A stretch of DNA of 64,000 bases from RH-AL1 sp965198715 (GCA_965198715.1 CBDAPV010000001.1:1240001-1304000), one strand, 5' to 3'. Counted from the first letter of the stretch, positions 17,947 through 32,356 are shown. Numbers and translations are program-made. Notes: generated by a model from the sequence alone, not told the origin.

Positions 17947-18363
17947 TTGTCGAAGCTTGTCGACACATTGACCCGAATCTTCACCTGGTGGAACGGCCAG
18001 ACCGTCGGCACCGCCGTCTGGACGGCGCGCAACGGCGAGCGTGTCGGCACCGACGAGTACGGCAACATCTACTATCGCGCGCTCGGCGGCCGTATCGATC
18101 CGGCCCTGGGCTTCGAGCGGCGCTGGGTGATCTACAATGGCTATTCGCAAGGGTCGAACGTGCCGAACGGCTGGTACGGCTGGCTGCACCACACCTCCGA
18201 CGTGCCGCCTCCGGACGAGGCCTATATGGCCAAGGACTGGCAGTTGCCGCACCGCAAGAACATGACCGGCACGCCGGAGGCCTGGCGCCCGCCGGGCTCG
18301 ACCTTGCGGGCCAACGCCCGCCCGCCCGCCACGGGCGATTACGAGGCCTGGTCGCCGGATTGA
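17947..18363 (+). CDS. NDUFA12-family complex I accessory protein
   Basis: A 138-residue homologue of the mitochondrial B17.2 (NDUFA12) subunit, found in alphaproteobacterial complex I. Diagnostic stretches: IFTWWNGQTVGTAVWTARNGERVGTDEYGNIYY, RRWVIYNGYSQGSNVPNGWYGWLHHTSD and YMAKDWQLPHRKNMTGT. It binds the peripheral arm near the hydrophilic/membrane junction. The start is TTG 17947 with AAGGGA upstream. The nuo operon is not in this window. Confidence 0.92.
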   Translation: MSKLVDTLTRIFTWWNGQTVGTAVWTARNGERVGTDEYGNIYYRALGGRIDPALGFERRWVIYNGYSQGSNVPNGWYGWLHHTSDVPPPDEAYMAKDWQLPHRKNMTGTPEAWRPPGSTLRANARPPATGDYEAWSPD

Positions 18364-18593
18364 GGCGCTCGACCTCGCCCGCAGCATAGGCGCAAGGCGG
18401 TTGCTTGCTCTGCTCGAAAGCGGACCGGCGTCACGCTGAAGGCGCAGCAAGCGCTGATTTGCGGCGTCCGTACAACCCGCACTTGCCAGTCCGGCGCCCG
18501 CCATGTTTGGTGCGATGCGAAACTTGACCGGGCGATGCGCATCTCCGTGAAGGCGCGCGTTCCCTCATCCGCACGCATTCGAGCCTCAACACG

Positions 18594-20555
18594 ATGTTCC
18601 TTGCCGATCCGACGCTGAGCCGACCCAGAGACGAAGTCGACGGACTGGAAGGCAGCATCGCGAGGGCGACCGAGGCTCTGCTCAAGCTGCAGCACCCCGA
18701 CGGCCACTGGGTCTTCGACCTCGAGGCCGACACGGCGATCCCTGCCGAATACGTGATGATCCTGCACTTCCTCGGCGAGCCGAACCGCCGGGTGGAGCAG
18801 GGCACGGCCAACTACCTCCGCCGCCGCCAGGAGGCTCACGGCGGCTGGCCGATGCTGATCGGCGGCGCCCTCAACATGTCGGCGAGCGTGAAGGCCTATT
18901 TCGCGCTGAAGCTGGCGGGCGATTCCATCGATGCGCCGCACATGGAGCGGGCCCGCACCGCCATCCTGGCGGCCGGCGGCGCGATCAAGGTCAACGTCTT
19001 CACCCGCATCAGCCTCGCGCTCTACGGCATCGTGCCGTGGGAGGCGGTGCCGATGATGCCGGTCGAGATCATGCACGCGCCGTCGTGGTTCCCCTTCAAC
19101 CTGTGGCGCTGCTCGTTCTGGGCGCGCGACACGCTGGTGCCGCTCATGGTGCTGATGTCGCGCAGGCCGCGCGCCGCCAACCCGCGCAACGTCGACATCG
19201 ACGAGCTGTTCGTGGTGCCGCCCCAGCAGATCAAGCGCTGGCCGAAGACGGAGAGTCAGGTCGGGTTCTGGGGCGCCGTCTTCGGCGCTCTCGACAAGAT
19301 CCTGCGCGCGGTCGACCCGCTGTTCCCGGGCAGGAGCCGGGCCTCGGCGATCGAGAAGGCGACGCGCTTCGCCCGCGAGCGTCTCAACGGCGAGGACGGT
19401 TTCGGCGCGATCTTCCCGTCGATCGTCTACACCGTCATGATGTTCAAGGTGCTCGGCGTGCCCGAGGACTCGGATGACATGATCCAGGCGCGCGCGGCCT
19501 TCCGCAAGCTCGTGGCCTGGAACGGCGACGAGTGCTTCTGCCAGCCGTGCCTGTCGCCGGTGTGGGACACGGTGCTCTCGGCGCATGCGCTGATGGAGGC
19601 GGCGCCGGCGCGCACGCGCGTCGAGACCACCCGCGCGCTCGAATGGCTGCTGCCGCTGCAGGTCCTCGACTTCGCCGGCGACTGGGTCGTCCAGCGGCCG
19701 GACCTGCGGCCGGGCGGCTGGGCCTTCATGTACGCCAACCCGCACTATCCCGATCTCGACGACACGGCGGCGGTGGTGATGGCGCTCGACAAGGCGCGTC
19801 GCGCCACCGGCACCAAGGCCTACGACAACGCGATCGCCCGCGCGGTCGAGTGGGTGCATGGCATGCAGAGCCGCAACGGCGGCTGGGCCTCCTACGATGC
19901 CGACAACACCTCCTACTACCTGAACGCCATCCCGTTCGCCGACCACGGCGCGCTGCTCGACCCGCCGACCGCCGACGTGACCTCGCGCTGCATCTCGATG
20001 CTGTCGCAACTCGGCGAGCGGGTCGGCACCAGCGAGCCTCTGCGCCGCGGCCTCGCCTACCTGCTCGCCGAGCAGCACCCGGAAGGCAGCTGGTTCGGCC
20101 GCTGGGGCGTCAACTACGTCTATGGGACGTGGTCGGCTTTGTGTGCGCTGGGCGCGGTGGGCCTCGACCGCGACCATCCCGCCATCCGCAAGGCCGTGGC
20201 CTGGCTCGAATCGGTGCAGAACCCCGATGGCGGCTGGGGTGAGGACGATACCGGATACGCGCGCGTCTACGACGGGCTGAAGCTGGCGCCGAGCACCGCC
20301 TCGCAGACCTCGTGGGCCTTGATGGGGCTGATGGCCGTCGGCCGTCTCGACAACGCGGCCGTCCGCCGCGGCATCGCCTTCCTGGAAGAGACCCAGGGCG
20401 TCGACGGGTTCTGGCCCGAGGACAGGCACACCGCAACCGGCTTTCCCCGCGTCTTCTACCTGCGCTACGATGGCTATCCCAAGTTCTTCCCGCTGCAGGC
20501 CCTGTCGCGCTATCGCAACCTGAAGAGCGGCGGCGCGCTCGGCCTCGGCATGTAG
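18594..20555 (+). CDS. shc: Squalene-hopene cyclase
   Basis: A 653-residue class II triterpene cyclase. The protonating DxDD motif is DLDD within NPHYPDLDDTAAVV, and several QW repeats are present (for example QHPDGHWVFDLE, QSRNGGWASYDAD, QNPDGGWGEDD). It converts squalene to hopene/hopanol, the first committed step of hopanoid membrane lipids, as a monotopic inner-membrane enzyme. The usual hpn genes are not adjacent, so it stands alone here. No good ribosome-binding site is visible before ATG 18594. Confidence 0.95.
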   Translation: MFLADPTLSRPRDEVDGLEGSIARATEALLKLQHPDGHWVFDLEADTAIPAEYVMILHFLGEPNRRVEQGTANYLRRRQEAHGGWPMLIGGALNMSASVKAYFALKLAGDSIDAPHMERARTAILAAGGAIKVNVFTRISLALYGIVPWEAVPMMPVEIMHAPSWFPFNLWRCSFWARDTLVPLMVLMSRRPRAANPRNVDIDELFVVPPQQIKRWPKTESQVGFWGAVFGALDKILRAVDPLFPGRSRASAIEKATRFARERLNGEDGFGAIFPSIVYTVMMFKVLGVPEDSDDMIQARAAFRKLVAWNGDECFCQPCLSPVWDTVLSAHALMEAAPARTRVETTRALEWLLPLQVLDFAGDWVVQRPDLRPGGWAFMYANPHYPDLDDTAAVVMALDKARRATGTKAYDNAIARAVEWVHGMQSRNGGWASYDADNTSYYLNAIPFADHGALLDPPTADVTSRCISMLSQLGERVGTSEPLRRGLAYLLAEQHPEGSWFGRWGVNYVYGTWSALCALGAVGLDRDHPAIRKAVAWLESVQNPDGGWGEDDTGYARVYDGLKLAPSTASQTSWALMGLMAVGRLDNAAVRRGIAFLEETQGVDGFWPEDRHTATGFPRVFYLRYDGYPKFFPLQALSRYRNLKSGGALGLGM

Positions 20556-20610
20556 AGGCCGGGCGCGGCCCCGAGGGCCAACGATAAGCGCCGTGTTTTC
20601 GCCGGACGAT

Positions 20611-20790
20611 CCCTTCTCCCCTTGCGGGAGAAGAGCCTGCCCAGGACTTGATCCGGGGTGCCCGAAGGGCGGATGAGGGGTCGGGCAACCTTTCCGGCTG
20701 GTCGTCTCGATGCAAAAGCCCACAATCGGGAGGGGTTTCCCGACCCCTCATCCGGCGCTTCGCGCCACCTTCTCCGCAAGGGGAGAAGGG
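20611..20790. repeat. Paired palindromic intergenic element
   Basis: Two copies of a roughly 50-base unit in inverted orientation: left CCTTCTCCCCTTGCGGGAGAAG ... GGCGGATGAGGGGTCGGG (20612-20685), right GACCCCTCATCCGGCGCTTCGCG ... GGGGAGAAGGG (20741-20790). Each unit is itself a hairpin. The same element occurs at 37202-37348. It belongs to the widespread non-coding palindromes of alphaproteobacterial genomes and separates the convergent shc and kinase genes. Confidence 0.8.
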
Positions 20791-20820
20791 CTTACCCCTC
20801 ATCGTTTCGCCGGAGCGGAA

Positions 20821-22386
<1,566 letters not shown>

Positions 22387-22498
22387 GACGATCAAAAGGT
22401 TAACGCGAGGCTGACCAAAAGGGTCAAATTAACGGCAAAGGCAGGGTTTCCCCAGCCGCGACGAGGCGCCCCTGGCGCGGCGGCGGGTGGTCACGTTA

Positions 22499-23218
22499 AT
22501 GAGAGCGATGACTCGCCCGGCCCGCGTGCTCGCAGACCCACCGTCGATCGATGTCGACCCTGCCGCGGCCCTGGCCGACACGATCCGCGGCTGCCGCGTG
22601 TGTCGCGACGTCCCCCGTTACGGCGCGCGACTGCCGCAGGAGCCGAAACCGATCCTGAAGGTCAACACGCGCGCGCGACTGCTGATCGCCAGCCAGGCGC
22701 CGGGCATCCGCGCGCATAATTCGGGTCTGCCCTTCGACGATCCCTCCGGAGACCGCCTGCGCTTCTGGATGGGCGTCGACCGGCCCGCCTTCTACGACGA
22801 GCGCAACGTGCTGATCGGGCCGATGGGCTTCTGCTTCCCCGGCCACACGCCCGACAAGGGCGACCTGCCGCCACGCCGGGAATGTGCCGAGGAATGGCAC
22901 GATCGCCTCTTCGCGCTGATGCCGCAGGTCGAGCTGATCCTCGCCATAGGTCGTTACGCGCAGCTCTACCATTTTCGTCGCCTCGGCCGCGCGCTGCCGG
23001 CGGGAATGAAGCTCGAGGACCTGGTGCGCGCCTGGCGCGACCATCTCGGCGACAAGCCGCGGGTGTTCGCCCTGCCGCATCCCTCCTGGCGGAACTCGGG
23101 CTGGCTGAAGAAGAATCCCTGGTTCGAGGCCGAGGTTCTGCCGGAGGTGCGCCGCGAGGTGGCGGCGCTGATCGCGGCGCCCCGCGTCGCGCTTTGCGCC
23201 GCGCCGCGGCCGAATTAA
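22499..23218 (+). CDS. Uracil-DNA glycosylase superfamily protein
   Basis: About 239 residues with the UDG-superfamily layout: an early ARLLIASQAPGIRAHNSGLPFDDPSGDRLRFWMG strand-loop in place of the GEAPG motif, FCFPGHTPDKGDLPPR in the middle and a C-terminal ALPHPSWRN corresponding to the HPSP/HPSW motif. Only two N-terminal cysteines (RGCRVCR) are seen, so a family-4 iron-sulfur cluster is not supported. Whether it removes uracil or another base is not decidable from sequence. Starts at 22487, 22499 or 22508 are possible. Confidence 0.75.
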   Translation: MRAMTRPARVLADPPSIDVDPAAALADTIRGCRVCRDVPRYGARLPQEPKPILKVNTRARLLIASQAPGIRAHNSGLPFDDPSGDRLRFWMGVDRPAFYDERNVLIGPMGFCFPGHTPDKGDLPPRRECAEEWHDRLFALMPQVELILAIGRYAQLYHFRRLGRALPAGMKLEDLVRAWRDHLGDKPRVFALPHPSWRNSGWLKKNPWFEAEVLPEVRREVAALIAAPRVALCAAPRPN

Positions 23219-23326
23219 AGCGTCGGTCCGCCTTCCGCCCGCCGCGCTTTGCCGCGCAAGACAATGTTGGCGCGCCTGACCAAACGCTGTCAGTCTGCGC
23301 GAAACTCAAAGCACCGCGAGGGCCTC

Positions 23327-23461
23327 ATGAAGAAACCGAAACGGGTCGGCCAAGGCAAGAACGTGATGAGCCAGCTGAACTTCTGGCTGGTCACGCTTGG
23401 GGTGGTCATCGCCGGCTACATGGCGGGCGAATGCCTGATCTGGGCGCGCGGCGGCCTATGA
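23327..23461 (+). CDS. Small single-pass membrane protein
   Basis: A 44-residue protein: a basic N-terminus (MKKPKRVGQGKNVMSQLNF) followed by one hydrophobic helix (WLVTLGVVIAGYMAGECLIW). ATG 23327 has GAGGG upstream. No family recognised. Basic cytoplasmic N-terminus with one TM predicts N-in topology. Moderately supported by its ribosome-binding site and clean helix. Confidence 0.5.
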   Translation: MKKPKRVGQGKNVMSQLNFWLVTLGVVIAGYMAGECLIWARGGL

Positions 23462-23500
23462 GCCTGCCGGCCGAAGGGCGCGCCCCCGGGCGCTGATCGC

Positions 23501-24241
23501 CTACAACGCCTTGCCGAGCGCCGCCTCGTCGCAGAACACGGTGAGGTCGCCCACGGAGGTGACCTGCCCCGCGGGGATGGAACGATCGCCGTCGAGCAGG
23601 CGGCCCAGCATCTCGCGCTTGCCGGCGCCGGCGACGAGGAACACCACGAATCGGCTCGAGCCCAGCACGGGGTAGGTCATGGTGATGCGAGGCTCGGGCT
23701 TGGCACCCACGACCGCGGTGACCCACAGGATGCGCTCGCTCAGCGCCGCAGTGCCGGGAAACAGCGACGCCGTGTGCCCATCGTCGCCCAGGCCGAGCAG
23801 CGTGACGGCGAAGAGCGGTCGCGGGATGTCGATCGTGTCCTTGCCGTAGAAGCGCTTCAGCGTCCGCTCGTATTCCGCCGCGCAGGCCGCGGGATCGTCG
23901 CCATGCGTCGGCACGGCGTGGACGTTCTCCTCCGGGATCGGCACCTTCGACAGCATCGCCTCGCGCGCCATGCGATAATTGCTGTCGGGATGATCGGGCG
24001 GCACGAAGCGCTCGTCGCCGAAGAAGACGTGGATGCGTTCCCAGTCGAACTTGCGCCGATAGGCCTCGCTCGCCAGCAGCGCGTAGATGGACTTCGGCGT
24101 CGAGCCGCCCGAGAGGTTGAGCGCGAAAGGCCCGGTCGAGGCCTCGTGGCGCGCGACCAGCCAGTCGGCGAAACACTCGGAGAGCGAGACCTTGTCCGGG
24201 CTGATCTCGACCTTGGCCTCGGGCAGCTTGGTCTGCGGCAT
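23501..24241 (-). CDS. pgl: 6-phosphogluconolactonase
   Basis: A 246-residue DevB/SOL-family lactonase that hydrolyses 6-phosphogluconolactone, the second step of the oxidative pentose-phosphate pathway. Family blocks: LNLSGGSTPKSIYALL, VHVFFGDERFVPPDHPDSNYRMAREAML and LLGLGDDGHTASLFPGT. The start codon shares a base with the stop of the upstream HAD gene (TGATG). Last gene of the tkt-gnd-zwf-HAD-HAD-pgl operon. Confidence 0.95.
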   Translation of the reverse strand: MPQTKLPEAKVEISPDKVSLSECFADWLVARHEASTGPFALNLSGGSTPKSIYALLASEAYRRKFDWERIHVFFGDERFVPPDHPDSNYRMAREAMLSKVPIPEENVHAVPTHGDDPAACAAEYERTLKRFYGKDTIDIPRPLFAVTLLGLGDDGHTASLFPGTAALSERILWVTAVVGAKPEPRITMTYPVLGSSRFVVFLVAGAGKREMLGRLLDGDRSIPAGQVTSVGDLTVFCDEAALGKAL

Positions 24242-25071
24242 CAACGCTTTCCTTTCGCTCGGGGCAGGATGTATGTCTCGACCGCTTCGGCGAAGCCCTC
24301 GCTGTCGCAATCGGCGACGACGACGTCGGCCTGCGCCCGGGTCTCGGCGTCGGCATTGCCCATGGCGATGGCGAAACCGCTCTTCCTGAACATCGAGGTG
24401 TCGTTCTCGCTGTCGCCGATCGTGGCGATCTCCTCGACAGGGATGCCGAGGCGCTTGGACAGGGCCAGCACCACGCCGCCCTTGTTGGCCTGGGGGTGCG
24501 TCACGTCGAGGTAGTAGGGTTGCGACAGCGCGGCGGTGACGCGGTCGCCGAAGGCCTCGTGCACCTTTTGAGTGCAGGCGTGGATCGCGTCGGGATCGTC
24601 GCTGACGCCGACGATCTTCACCACCTCGTCGTAACGGTCGGCATAGTCGGCCACCACCTGCGGCGGAAACTGCACCGTGCGCTGCTCGCGCGCGACGTGG
24701 GGCGCGTCCAGCTTGTGCACCAGCCAATCGTTGCCGGCGTAGAGCCAGGCGTCGAGCCCGGCCGCCTCGATCATCGCCACCACTTGCCTGGCGATGTCGG
24801 CCGGCACCTTGCGCTCCTCGATCGGCTTGAGCATCGCATCGGTGAAGAGGCCGCCGTTGAAGCCGGCGATCGGCGTATCGATGGCGAGCGGGCCGATGAC
24901 CATCGCCATGCCCTTGGGGGGCCGGCCCGAGGTGATGGCGAAGCGGATGCCGGCCGCCTTCAGGGCCTCGACCGCCTGCCTGGCGCGCGCGGTCAGCACC
25001 TTCTCGTGGGTCACGAGCGTGCCGTCGACGTCGGCGAGGAACAGGGAAATGCGCTTGGGGTCGCGGGGCAT
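24241..25071 (-). CDS. Cof-type HAD phosphatase, first copy
   Basis: A 276-residue HAD-superfamily class IIB hydrolase. Motif I FLADVDGTLVTHE carries the nucleophile and acid/base Asp; motif II is SGRPP; motifs III-IV are NKGGVVLALSKRLG and TIGDSENDTSMF. The substrate is a small phosphorylated compound, not predictable from sequence. ATG 25071 (MPRDPKRISLFLAD) is chosen over an upstream start. It lies between a paralogue and pgl in the pentose-phosphate operon, suggesting a sugar-phosphate substrate. Confidence 0.85.
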   Translation of the reverse strand: MPRDPKRISLFLADVDGTLVTHEKVLTARARQAVEALKAAGIRFAITSGRPPKGMAMVIGPLAIDTPIAGFNGGLFTDAMLKPIEERKVPADIARQVVAMIEAAGLDAWLYAGNDWLVHKLDAPHVAREQRTVQFPPQVVADYADRYDEVVKIVGVSDDPDAIHACTQKVHEAFGDRVTAALSQPYYLDVTHPQANKGGVVLALSKRLGIPVEEIATIGDSENDTSMFRKSGFAIAMGNADAETRAQADVVVADCDSEGFAEAVETYILPRAKGKR

Positions 25072-25085
25072 GCGTCGTCCTCGGC

Positions 25086-25937
25086 CTATCGTGCGGCTGA
25101 GGCCGCACGCGGCAGGACATAGCGCTCGATCGCGACGGCCCAACCGTCGTGCTCGTTGCTATCAGTCACGAAGCTCGCCCGGCTCTTCAGCGCCTCGATG
25201 CCGTTGCCCATGGCGATCCGGTGCGGCGCGACGTCGAACATCGGCAGATCGTTGGACATGTCGCCGATGACGGCAACCTCGCCGATCGGCACGCCGAGGA
25301 TGGCGGCGATGCGGGTGACGGCATAGCCCTTGTCGGACTTCGCCGGGGTGACGTCGAGATAGTAGGGCTGCGAGCGCCTGGCCGTCGTGTCCGTCCCGAG
25401 GCGCTGCGCCAACGCCGCCTCGCAGGCGGCGACGCGGTCGTGGTGTCGGGACGAGCCGACAAGCTTGCCGACCTCCCCGAGCAGCGGCGCGAAGGTCGGC
25501 ACCGCCACGGGATCGTGGCAAATGGTGCGTGTCTCCTTCGACACCAGCGCGCCGTCGGGATCGGTGACGTACCAGCGCTCGAAGGAGAACACCCAGCCGT
25601 CGATCCCGAACTCGGTGAAGGCGTCGAGAGCGATCCGCGCGTCGGCGGCCGGCACGCTGAGCTTCTCGATGATGCTCAGGTCCGGCTCGAGGATCGCGCC
25701 GCCATTAAAGGCGCCGAGCGGCGCCTTCAGCCCGAGTTGCCGGCTGAGTTCGGCGAAACCCATCGGCGGCCGGCTCGACACCAAAGAAAGGTGCACGCCC
25801 GCCGGCTCGAGCTTCGCCGCCGCGACGGTGACGGCTTCGGTGACGCTCTTGTCGTTGGTGACGAGCGTACCGTCGATATCCGAGACCAGCAGCGAGATAC
25901 GCCCGCCGCCGGCCTCTCCGGTCAAAGCTTCAGCCAC
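25086..25937 (-). CDS. Cof-type HAD phosphatase, second copy
   Basis: A 283-residue paralogue of the preceding entry. Motif I LLVSDIDGTLVTND, motif II SSRPP, Lys block SDKGYAVTRIAAILG, and motif IV VIGDMSNDLPMFDVA are all intact. The start is inferred: GTG 25937 (VAEALTG) overlaps the end of zwf; TTG 25925 would give a four-base overlap with the zwf stop instead. Two adjacent HAD phosphatases inside a pentose-phosphate operon are uncommon and may be a repair or dephosphorylation pair. Confidence 0.82.
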   Translation of the reverse strand: MAEALTGEAGGGRISLLVSDIDGTLVTNDKSVTEAVTVAAAKLEPAGVHLSLVSSRPPMGFAELSRQLGLKAPLGAFNGGAILEPDLSIIEKLSVPAADARIALDAFTEFGIDGWVFSFERWYVTDPDGALVSKETRTICHDPVAVPTFAPLLGEVGKLVGSSRHHDRVAACEAALAQRLGTDTTARRSQPYYLDVTPAKSDKGYAVTRIAAILGVPIGEVAVIGDMSNDLPMFDVAPHRIAMGNGIEALKSRASFVTDSNEHDGWAVAIERYVLPRAASAAR

Positions 25938-27475
25938 TTGCGCCCGTCGCGGGCGAGCATGTCGTCGGCCTCGGTCGGCCCGGCCGAGCCGGCCTCGTAC
26001 CAGTGCACCTGGTCCTGCCCGTCCGCCCAGGCGTCGAGCAGCGGCTGCACGACGGCCCAGCCGGCCTCGACGTTGTCGGCGCGCTGGAACAGCGTGGCAT
26101 CGCCGATCAGGCAATCGTAGAGCAGCGTCTCGTAGCCGGTCGAGGGCGCCGACTTGAAGTAATCCGAGTAGCGGAAGTTCATGTTGACGTCGGAGAGCTT
26201 GATCTTGCGGCCGGGCTGCTTGGCCGAGAAGCGCATCTGGATGCCCTCGTCGGGCTGGATGCGGAAGACCATGCGCGAATTCGAGAGCTGCCCCTGGTCG
26301 ACGTTGCGGAACAGCACGCCCGGCGCCTTCTTGAACTGGATCGCGATCTCGGTCTTGCGCGCCGTCATGCCCTTGCCGGTGCGGATGTAGAAGGGCACGT
26401 CGGCCCAGCGCCAATTGTCGATGAAGAGCTTCAGTGCGACATAGGTCTCGGTGCGGCTCTTGCTGTCGACGTCGGGCGACTGACGGTAAGCCTGCATCGG
26501 CTTCCCCTTGACCTCGCCGAACACGTACTGGCCGCGCACCGAGTTCTTCACCGCCTCTTCTGGCGTCATCCGCCGGATCGCCTCGATGACCTTGGCCTTC
26601 TCGGCGCGCACCGCGTCGGCATCGAACGAGTTCGGCGCCTCCATCGTCATCATCGCGAGCAGCTGAAACATGTGGTTGGGCAGCATGTCGCGCAACGCGC
26701 CGGTCTTGTCGTAGAATTTCCCGCGCGTCTCCACGCCGACGGTCTCGGCGGCGGTGATCTGGATGCTGTCGATGTGGTCGCGGTTCCAGATCGGCTCGAA
26801 CATGAAGTTGGCGAAGCGCAGCACCATGATGTTCTGCACCGTCTCCTTGCCGAGGAAATGGTCGATGCGGAAGATCTGGCTCTCGTCGACGATGCCGAGG
26901 ATCTGCTGGTCGAGTTCGCGCGCCGACTTGAGGTCGGTGCCGAAGGGCTTTTCGATGATGATGCGGCGGAACTGGTCCTCGCCCTGCTGCGTCAGCCCGA
27001 CCTTGCCCAATCCCTCGACGATGGGCCCGAAGAACTGCGGCGCTGTTGCGAGATAGAAGACGACGTTCTTGTGCGTCTTGTCCTTGCTCAGCTCGTCGAG
27101 GCGCCGGCGCAGGTCGAGGAACATGCCCTCGTCGGTCACGTCGCCGCTGAGATGGTGGATGCGCTGCCCGAGCCAGGCGCGGGCCGGGACGTCCACCGTG
27201 ATCCTGCCGGACTCGCCGTGGCCGGCCTCGATGATGTCGGTCATCTCCTTGAGGAGCTTGTCGCGAAACGCCACGTCGCCGGCTTCGCCGCGGTTGATGC
27301 CGACGATCTGGAAGTCCTCGTTGAGCAGCCCCTCGTTGACGAGGTTGTAGATGGCCGGCATCAACAGCCGTTTGGTGAGGTCGCCTGAGGCCCCGAAGAT
27401 CACGAAGGTGCAGGGTGGCGCGACGGCGGTGCCGGTCGCCGTCTTTTGCGCCTTCTGGAATGGCATCTCGTTCAT
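25922..27475 (-). CDS. zwf: Glucose-6-phosphate dehydrogenase
   Basis: A 517-residue enzyme oxidising glucose-6-phosphate to the lactone and producing NADPH. The Rossmann motif FVIFGASGDLTKR, the substrate-binding RIDHFLGKE with the catalytic His region, and the EKPFG motif are intact. ATG 27475 gives MNEMPFQKAQ. It follows gnd with a gap of 25 bases and precedes the HAD pair with overlap, so it is part of one transcript. Confidence 0.97.
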   Translation of the reverse strand: MNEMPFQKAQKTATGTAVAPPCTFVIFGASGDLTKRLLMPAIYNLVNEGLLNEDFQIVGINRGEAGDVAFRDKLLKEMTDIIEAGHGESGRITVDVPARAWLGQRIHHLSGDVTDEGMFLDLRRRLDELSKDKTHKNVVFYLATAPQFFGPIVEGLGKVGLTQQGEDQFRRIIIEKPFGTDLKSARELDQQILGIVDESQIFRIDHFLGKETVQNIMVLRFANFMFEPIWNRDHIDSIQITAAETVGVETRGKFYDKTGALRDMLPNHMFQLLAMMTMEAPNSFDADAVRAEKAKVIEAIRRMTPEEAVKNSVRGQYVFGEVKGKPMQAYRQSPDVDSKSRTETYVALKLFIDNWRWADVPFYIRTGKGMTARKTEIAIQFKKAPGVLFRNVDQGQLSNSRMVFRIQPDEGIQMRFSAKQPGRKIKLSDVNMNFRYSDYFKSAPSTGYETLLYDCLIGDATLFQRADNVEAGWAVVQPLLDAWADGQDQVHWYEAGSAGPTEADDMLARDGRKWLKL

Positions 27476-27500
27476 GGGGCCTCGCTTTCGGGCTTGGCGG

Positions 27501-28496
<996 letters not shown>

Positions 28497-28539
28497 CCTG
28501 ATCTCCCTGTTTGCGCGACGCGGTCCTTGGCGACCGGCG

Positions 28540-30627
<2,088 letters not shown>

Positions 30628-30732
30628 CGGCGACCTCCTTCGTGTTGACCCGTCGGCGTGACGGCGGTCCTTGGACCCTTTCGGGTCCTGCATGCGAGCT
30701 GTCGCCGTGCCGGCGCCCGGCAGGTAACTAGG

Positions 30733-32247
30733 TCAGGCCCGTTCGATGACCAACGGGATGTCGGCACGCAGCTCGAAACCTTTGGGCGAGTAGCTCGCGT
30801 CCACCTTGGCGCCGATCTGCTGGCTGAGGACGCGGGTGAGGATCATGGAGCCGAACCCCTGGCGGGCGGGCGGCGTCACCGTCGGGCCGCCCGTTTCCGT
30901 CCAGCGGCAGGTGAGGATGCGCTTGTCCTTCGATGGCGTGACGAACCAGGCCACCGTGACCCGCCCGTCCGGCGCGCTGAGGGCGCCGTGGCGAAAGGCA
31001 TTGGTCGCCAGTTCGTGGATCGTCATGCCGAGCGGCACCGCCAGCTGCGACGGCAGCTCGACGTCCGGCCCTTCGAGGATCACGCGATCCGTCGAGCCTT
31101 CGGCATAGGCGCCGATCTCCTGCCGCAGCAGGTTCGGGAACGAGACGAATTGCTGGATCTCCTCGGTCAGCAACGAGTGCGTTCGCGCCAGAGACGAGAT
31201 GCGGCCGGAGAACGCCCACTGGTAATCCTCGATCGTCTCGGCGGTCCGTGCCGTCGAGTTCATCACGCCCTGCACGGTTGCCAGCGTGTTGCGGACCCGA
31301 TGGTGCAACTCCCGCACCAGAAGCGCCTGGGACCGTTCGGCGCGGACGTGATCGGTGACATCGTTGCCGTCGACGAAGATGGCACCGACCTTGCCGTCGT
31401 CGTCGAAAATCGGCTGGAACACGAACGAGATAAAGACCTCCCGCGGCCCCTCGCCCGGCACCTGCTCGAATTCGGCCCGCATCTGCTTGCCGACGAAGGC
31501 CTCGCCGGTGGCGTACACCTTGTCGAGCATGTCGAGGTAGAGCTGCCCGTCTGCCTCGGGGATGGCCTCGCGGAAGGTCCGCCCGATCAGTTCGCGCTGG
31601 CCGACCAGCGCGGTGAAGGCCGGGTTGACCAGCTCGAAACGGTAGTCCGGCTCCTTCAGCAGGCACATGAAGCTCGGCGAGCGCATGAAGAGGTTGCGCA
31701 GTTGCGCGCTCTCGGCGAGCAGCGACACGTTGAGGGCCTGCACCCGCTCGGCGCGGCCGAGCACGTCGGTCGCGATCTCCTCGGTGTCCAGGTTACCGCG
31801 GACCTTGCTGTGGATGTCGGTGACGTCCTGGCTCTGCTGCAGGATGAAGGCGAGCTTGCCTGCCGAACCGCGGATCGGCACGTGAGAGCAGCTCCAATAG
31901 CGTTCCACCAGCTCGGTGCGGTCGCCCGAGAGGAGAGGGTAGCGCAGCACCGGCAGCAGATCGACCGCTTCGGTCGCCAGGACGCGGTCCAGTGACTGGC
32001 GAAGCTGGCGCTTGCCGACGTCATCGCCGGCGAACGCCTCGAAGAGGTGACGCCCGACCAGCGCGTCACGGCTCTCGCCGACCAGGCTCGCGTAGCGCCC
32101 GTTCACCTCGACGATGGTGAAATCCGGAGCCAGCACCATCAGCGGCGTAGGCGCGGCATCGAACAGGACCTTGAAGTCGATCGCCACGTCTGCTGCCACA
32201 AAAGTCTCCGGTAGCGGTGGCGCGTCCCGTCGATCGCGATCCGCCAT
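30733..32247 (-). CDS. HWE-family PAS sensor histidine kinase
   Basis: About 504 residues, with no membrane segment. Two PAS domains (about 30-150 with TPLMVLAPDFTIVEVNGRYASLVGE, and 190-310 with FRLVNPAFTALVGQ-like text) precede an HWE/HisKA_2 kinase core with LLVRELHHRVRNTLATVQGV (phospho-accepting His) and an ATPase part with GMTIHELATNAFRHGAL. Such soluble PAS-HWE kinases are typical of alphaproteobacterial light, oxygen or general-stress sensing. ATG 32247 (MADRDRRD) or 32271 are possible starts. It is divergent from an RND efflux operon. Confidence 0.86.
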   Translation of the reverse strand: MADRDRRDAPPLPETFVAADVAIDFKVLFDAAPTPLMVLAPDFTIVEVNGRYASLVGESRDALVGRHLFEAFAGDDVGKRQLRQSLDRVLATEAVDLLPVLRYPLLSGDRTELVERYWSCSHVPIRGSAGKLAFILQQSQDVTDIHSKVRGNLDTEEIATDVLGRAERVQALNVSLLAESAQLRNLFMRSPSFMCLLKEPDYRFELVNPAFTALVGQRELIGRTFREAIPEADGQLYLDMLDKVYATGEAFVGKQMRAEFEQVPGEGPREVFISFVFQPIFDDDGKVGAIFVDGNDVTDHVRAERSQALLVRELHHRVRNTLATVQGVMNSTARTAETIEDYQWAFSGRISSLARTHSLLTEEIQQFVSFPNLLRQEIGAYAEGSTDRVILEGPDVELPSQLAVPLGMTIHELATNAFRHGALSAPDGRVTVAWFVTPSKDKRILTCRWTETGGPTVTPPARQGFGSMILTRVLSQQIGAKVDASYSPKGFELRADIPLVIERA

Positions 32248-32356
32248 GTGTCGACTAAGACTCCTCCGCATCGAGAATTGCTCGCCGGCAGCTCCCGTCG
32301 GGGGGACGCCGCAAAAACCTTGCTTCGATGGGATCGTTCCCCCATTACGAACGCCA

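Noticed and set aside
18339..20723. A 794-codon minus-strand frame opposite squalene-hopene cyclase
   Set aside because: Shadow of the shc gene, whose motifs are unambiguous.
30673..30688. Perfect GGACCC/GGGTCC hairpin before tkt as a terminator
   Set aside because: No T run follows on either strand. It may be a leader structure but is not a supported terminator.
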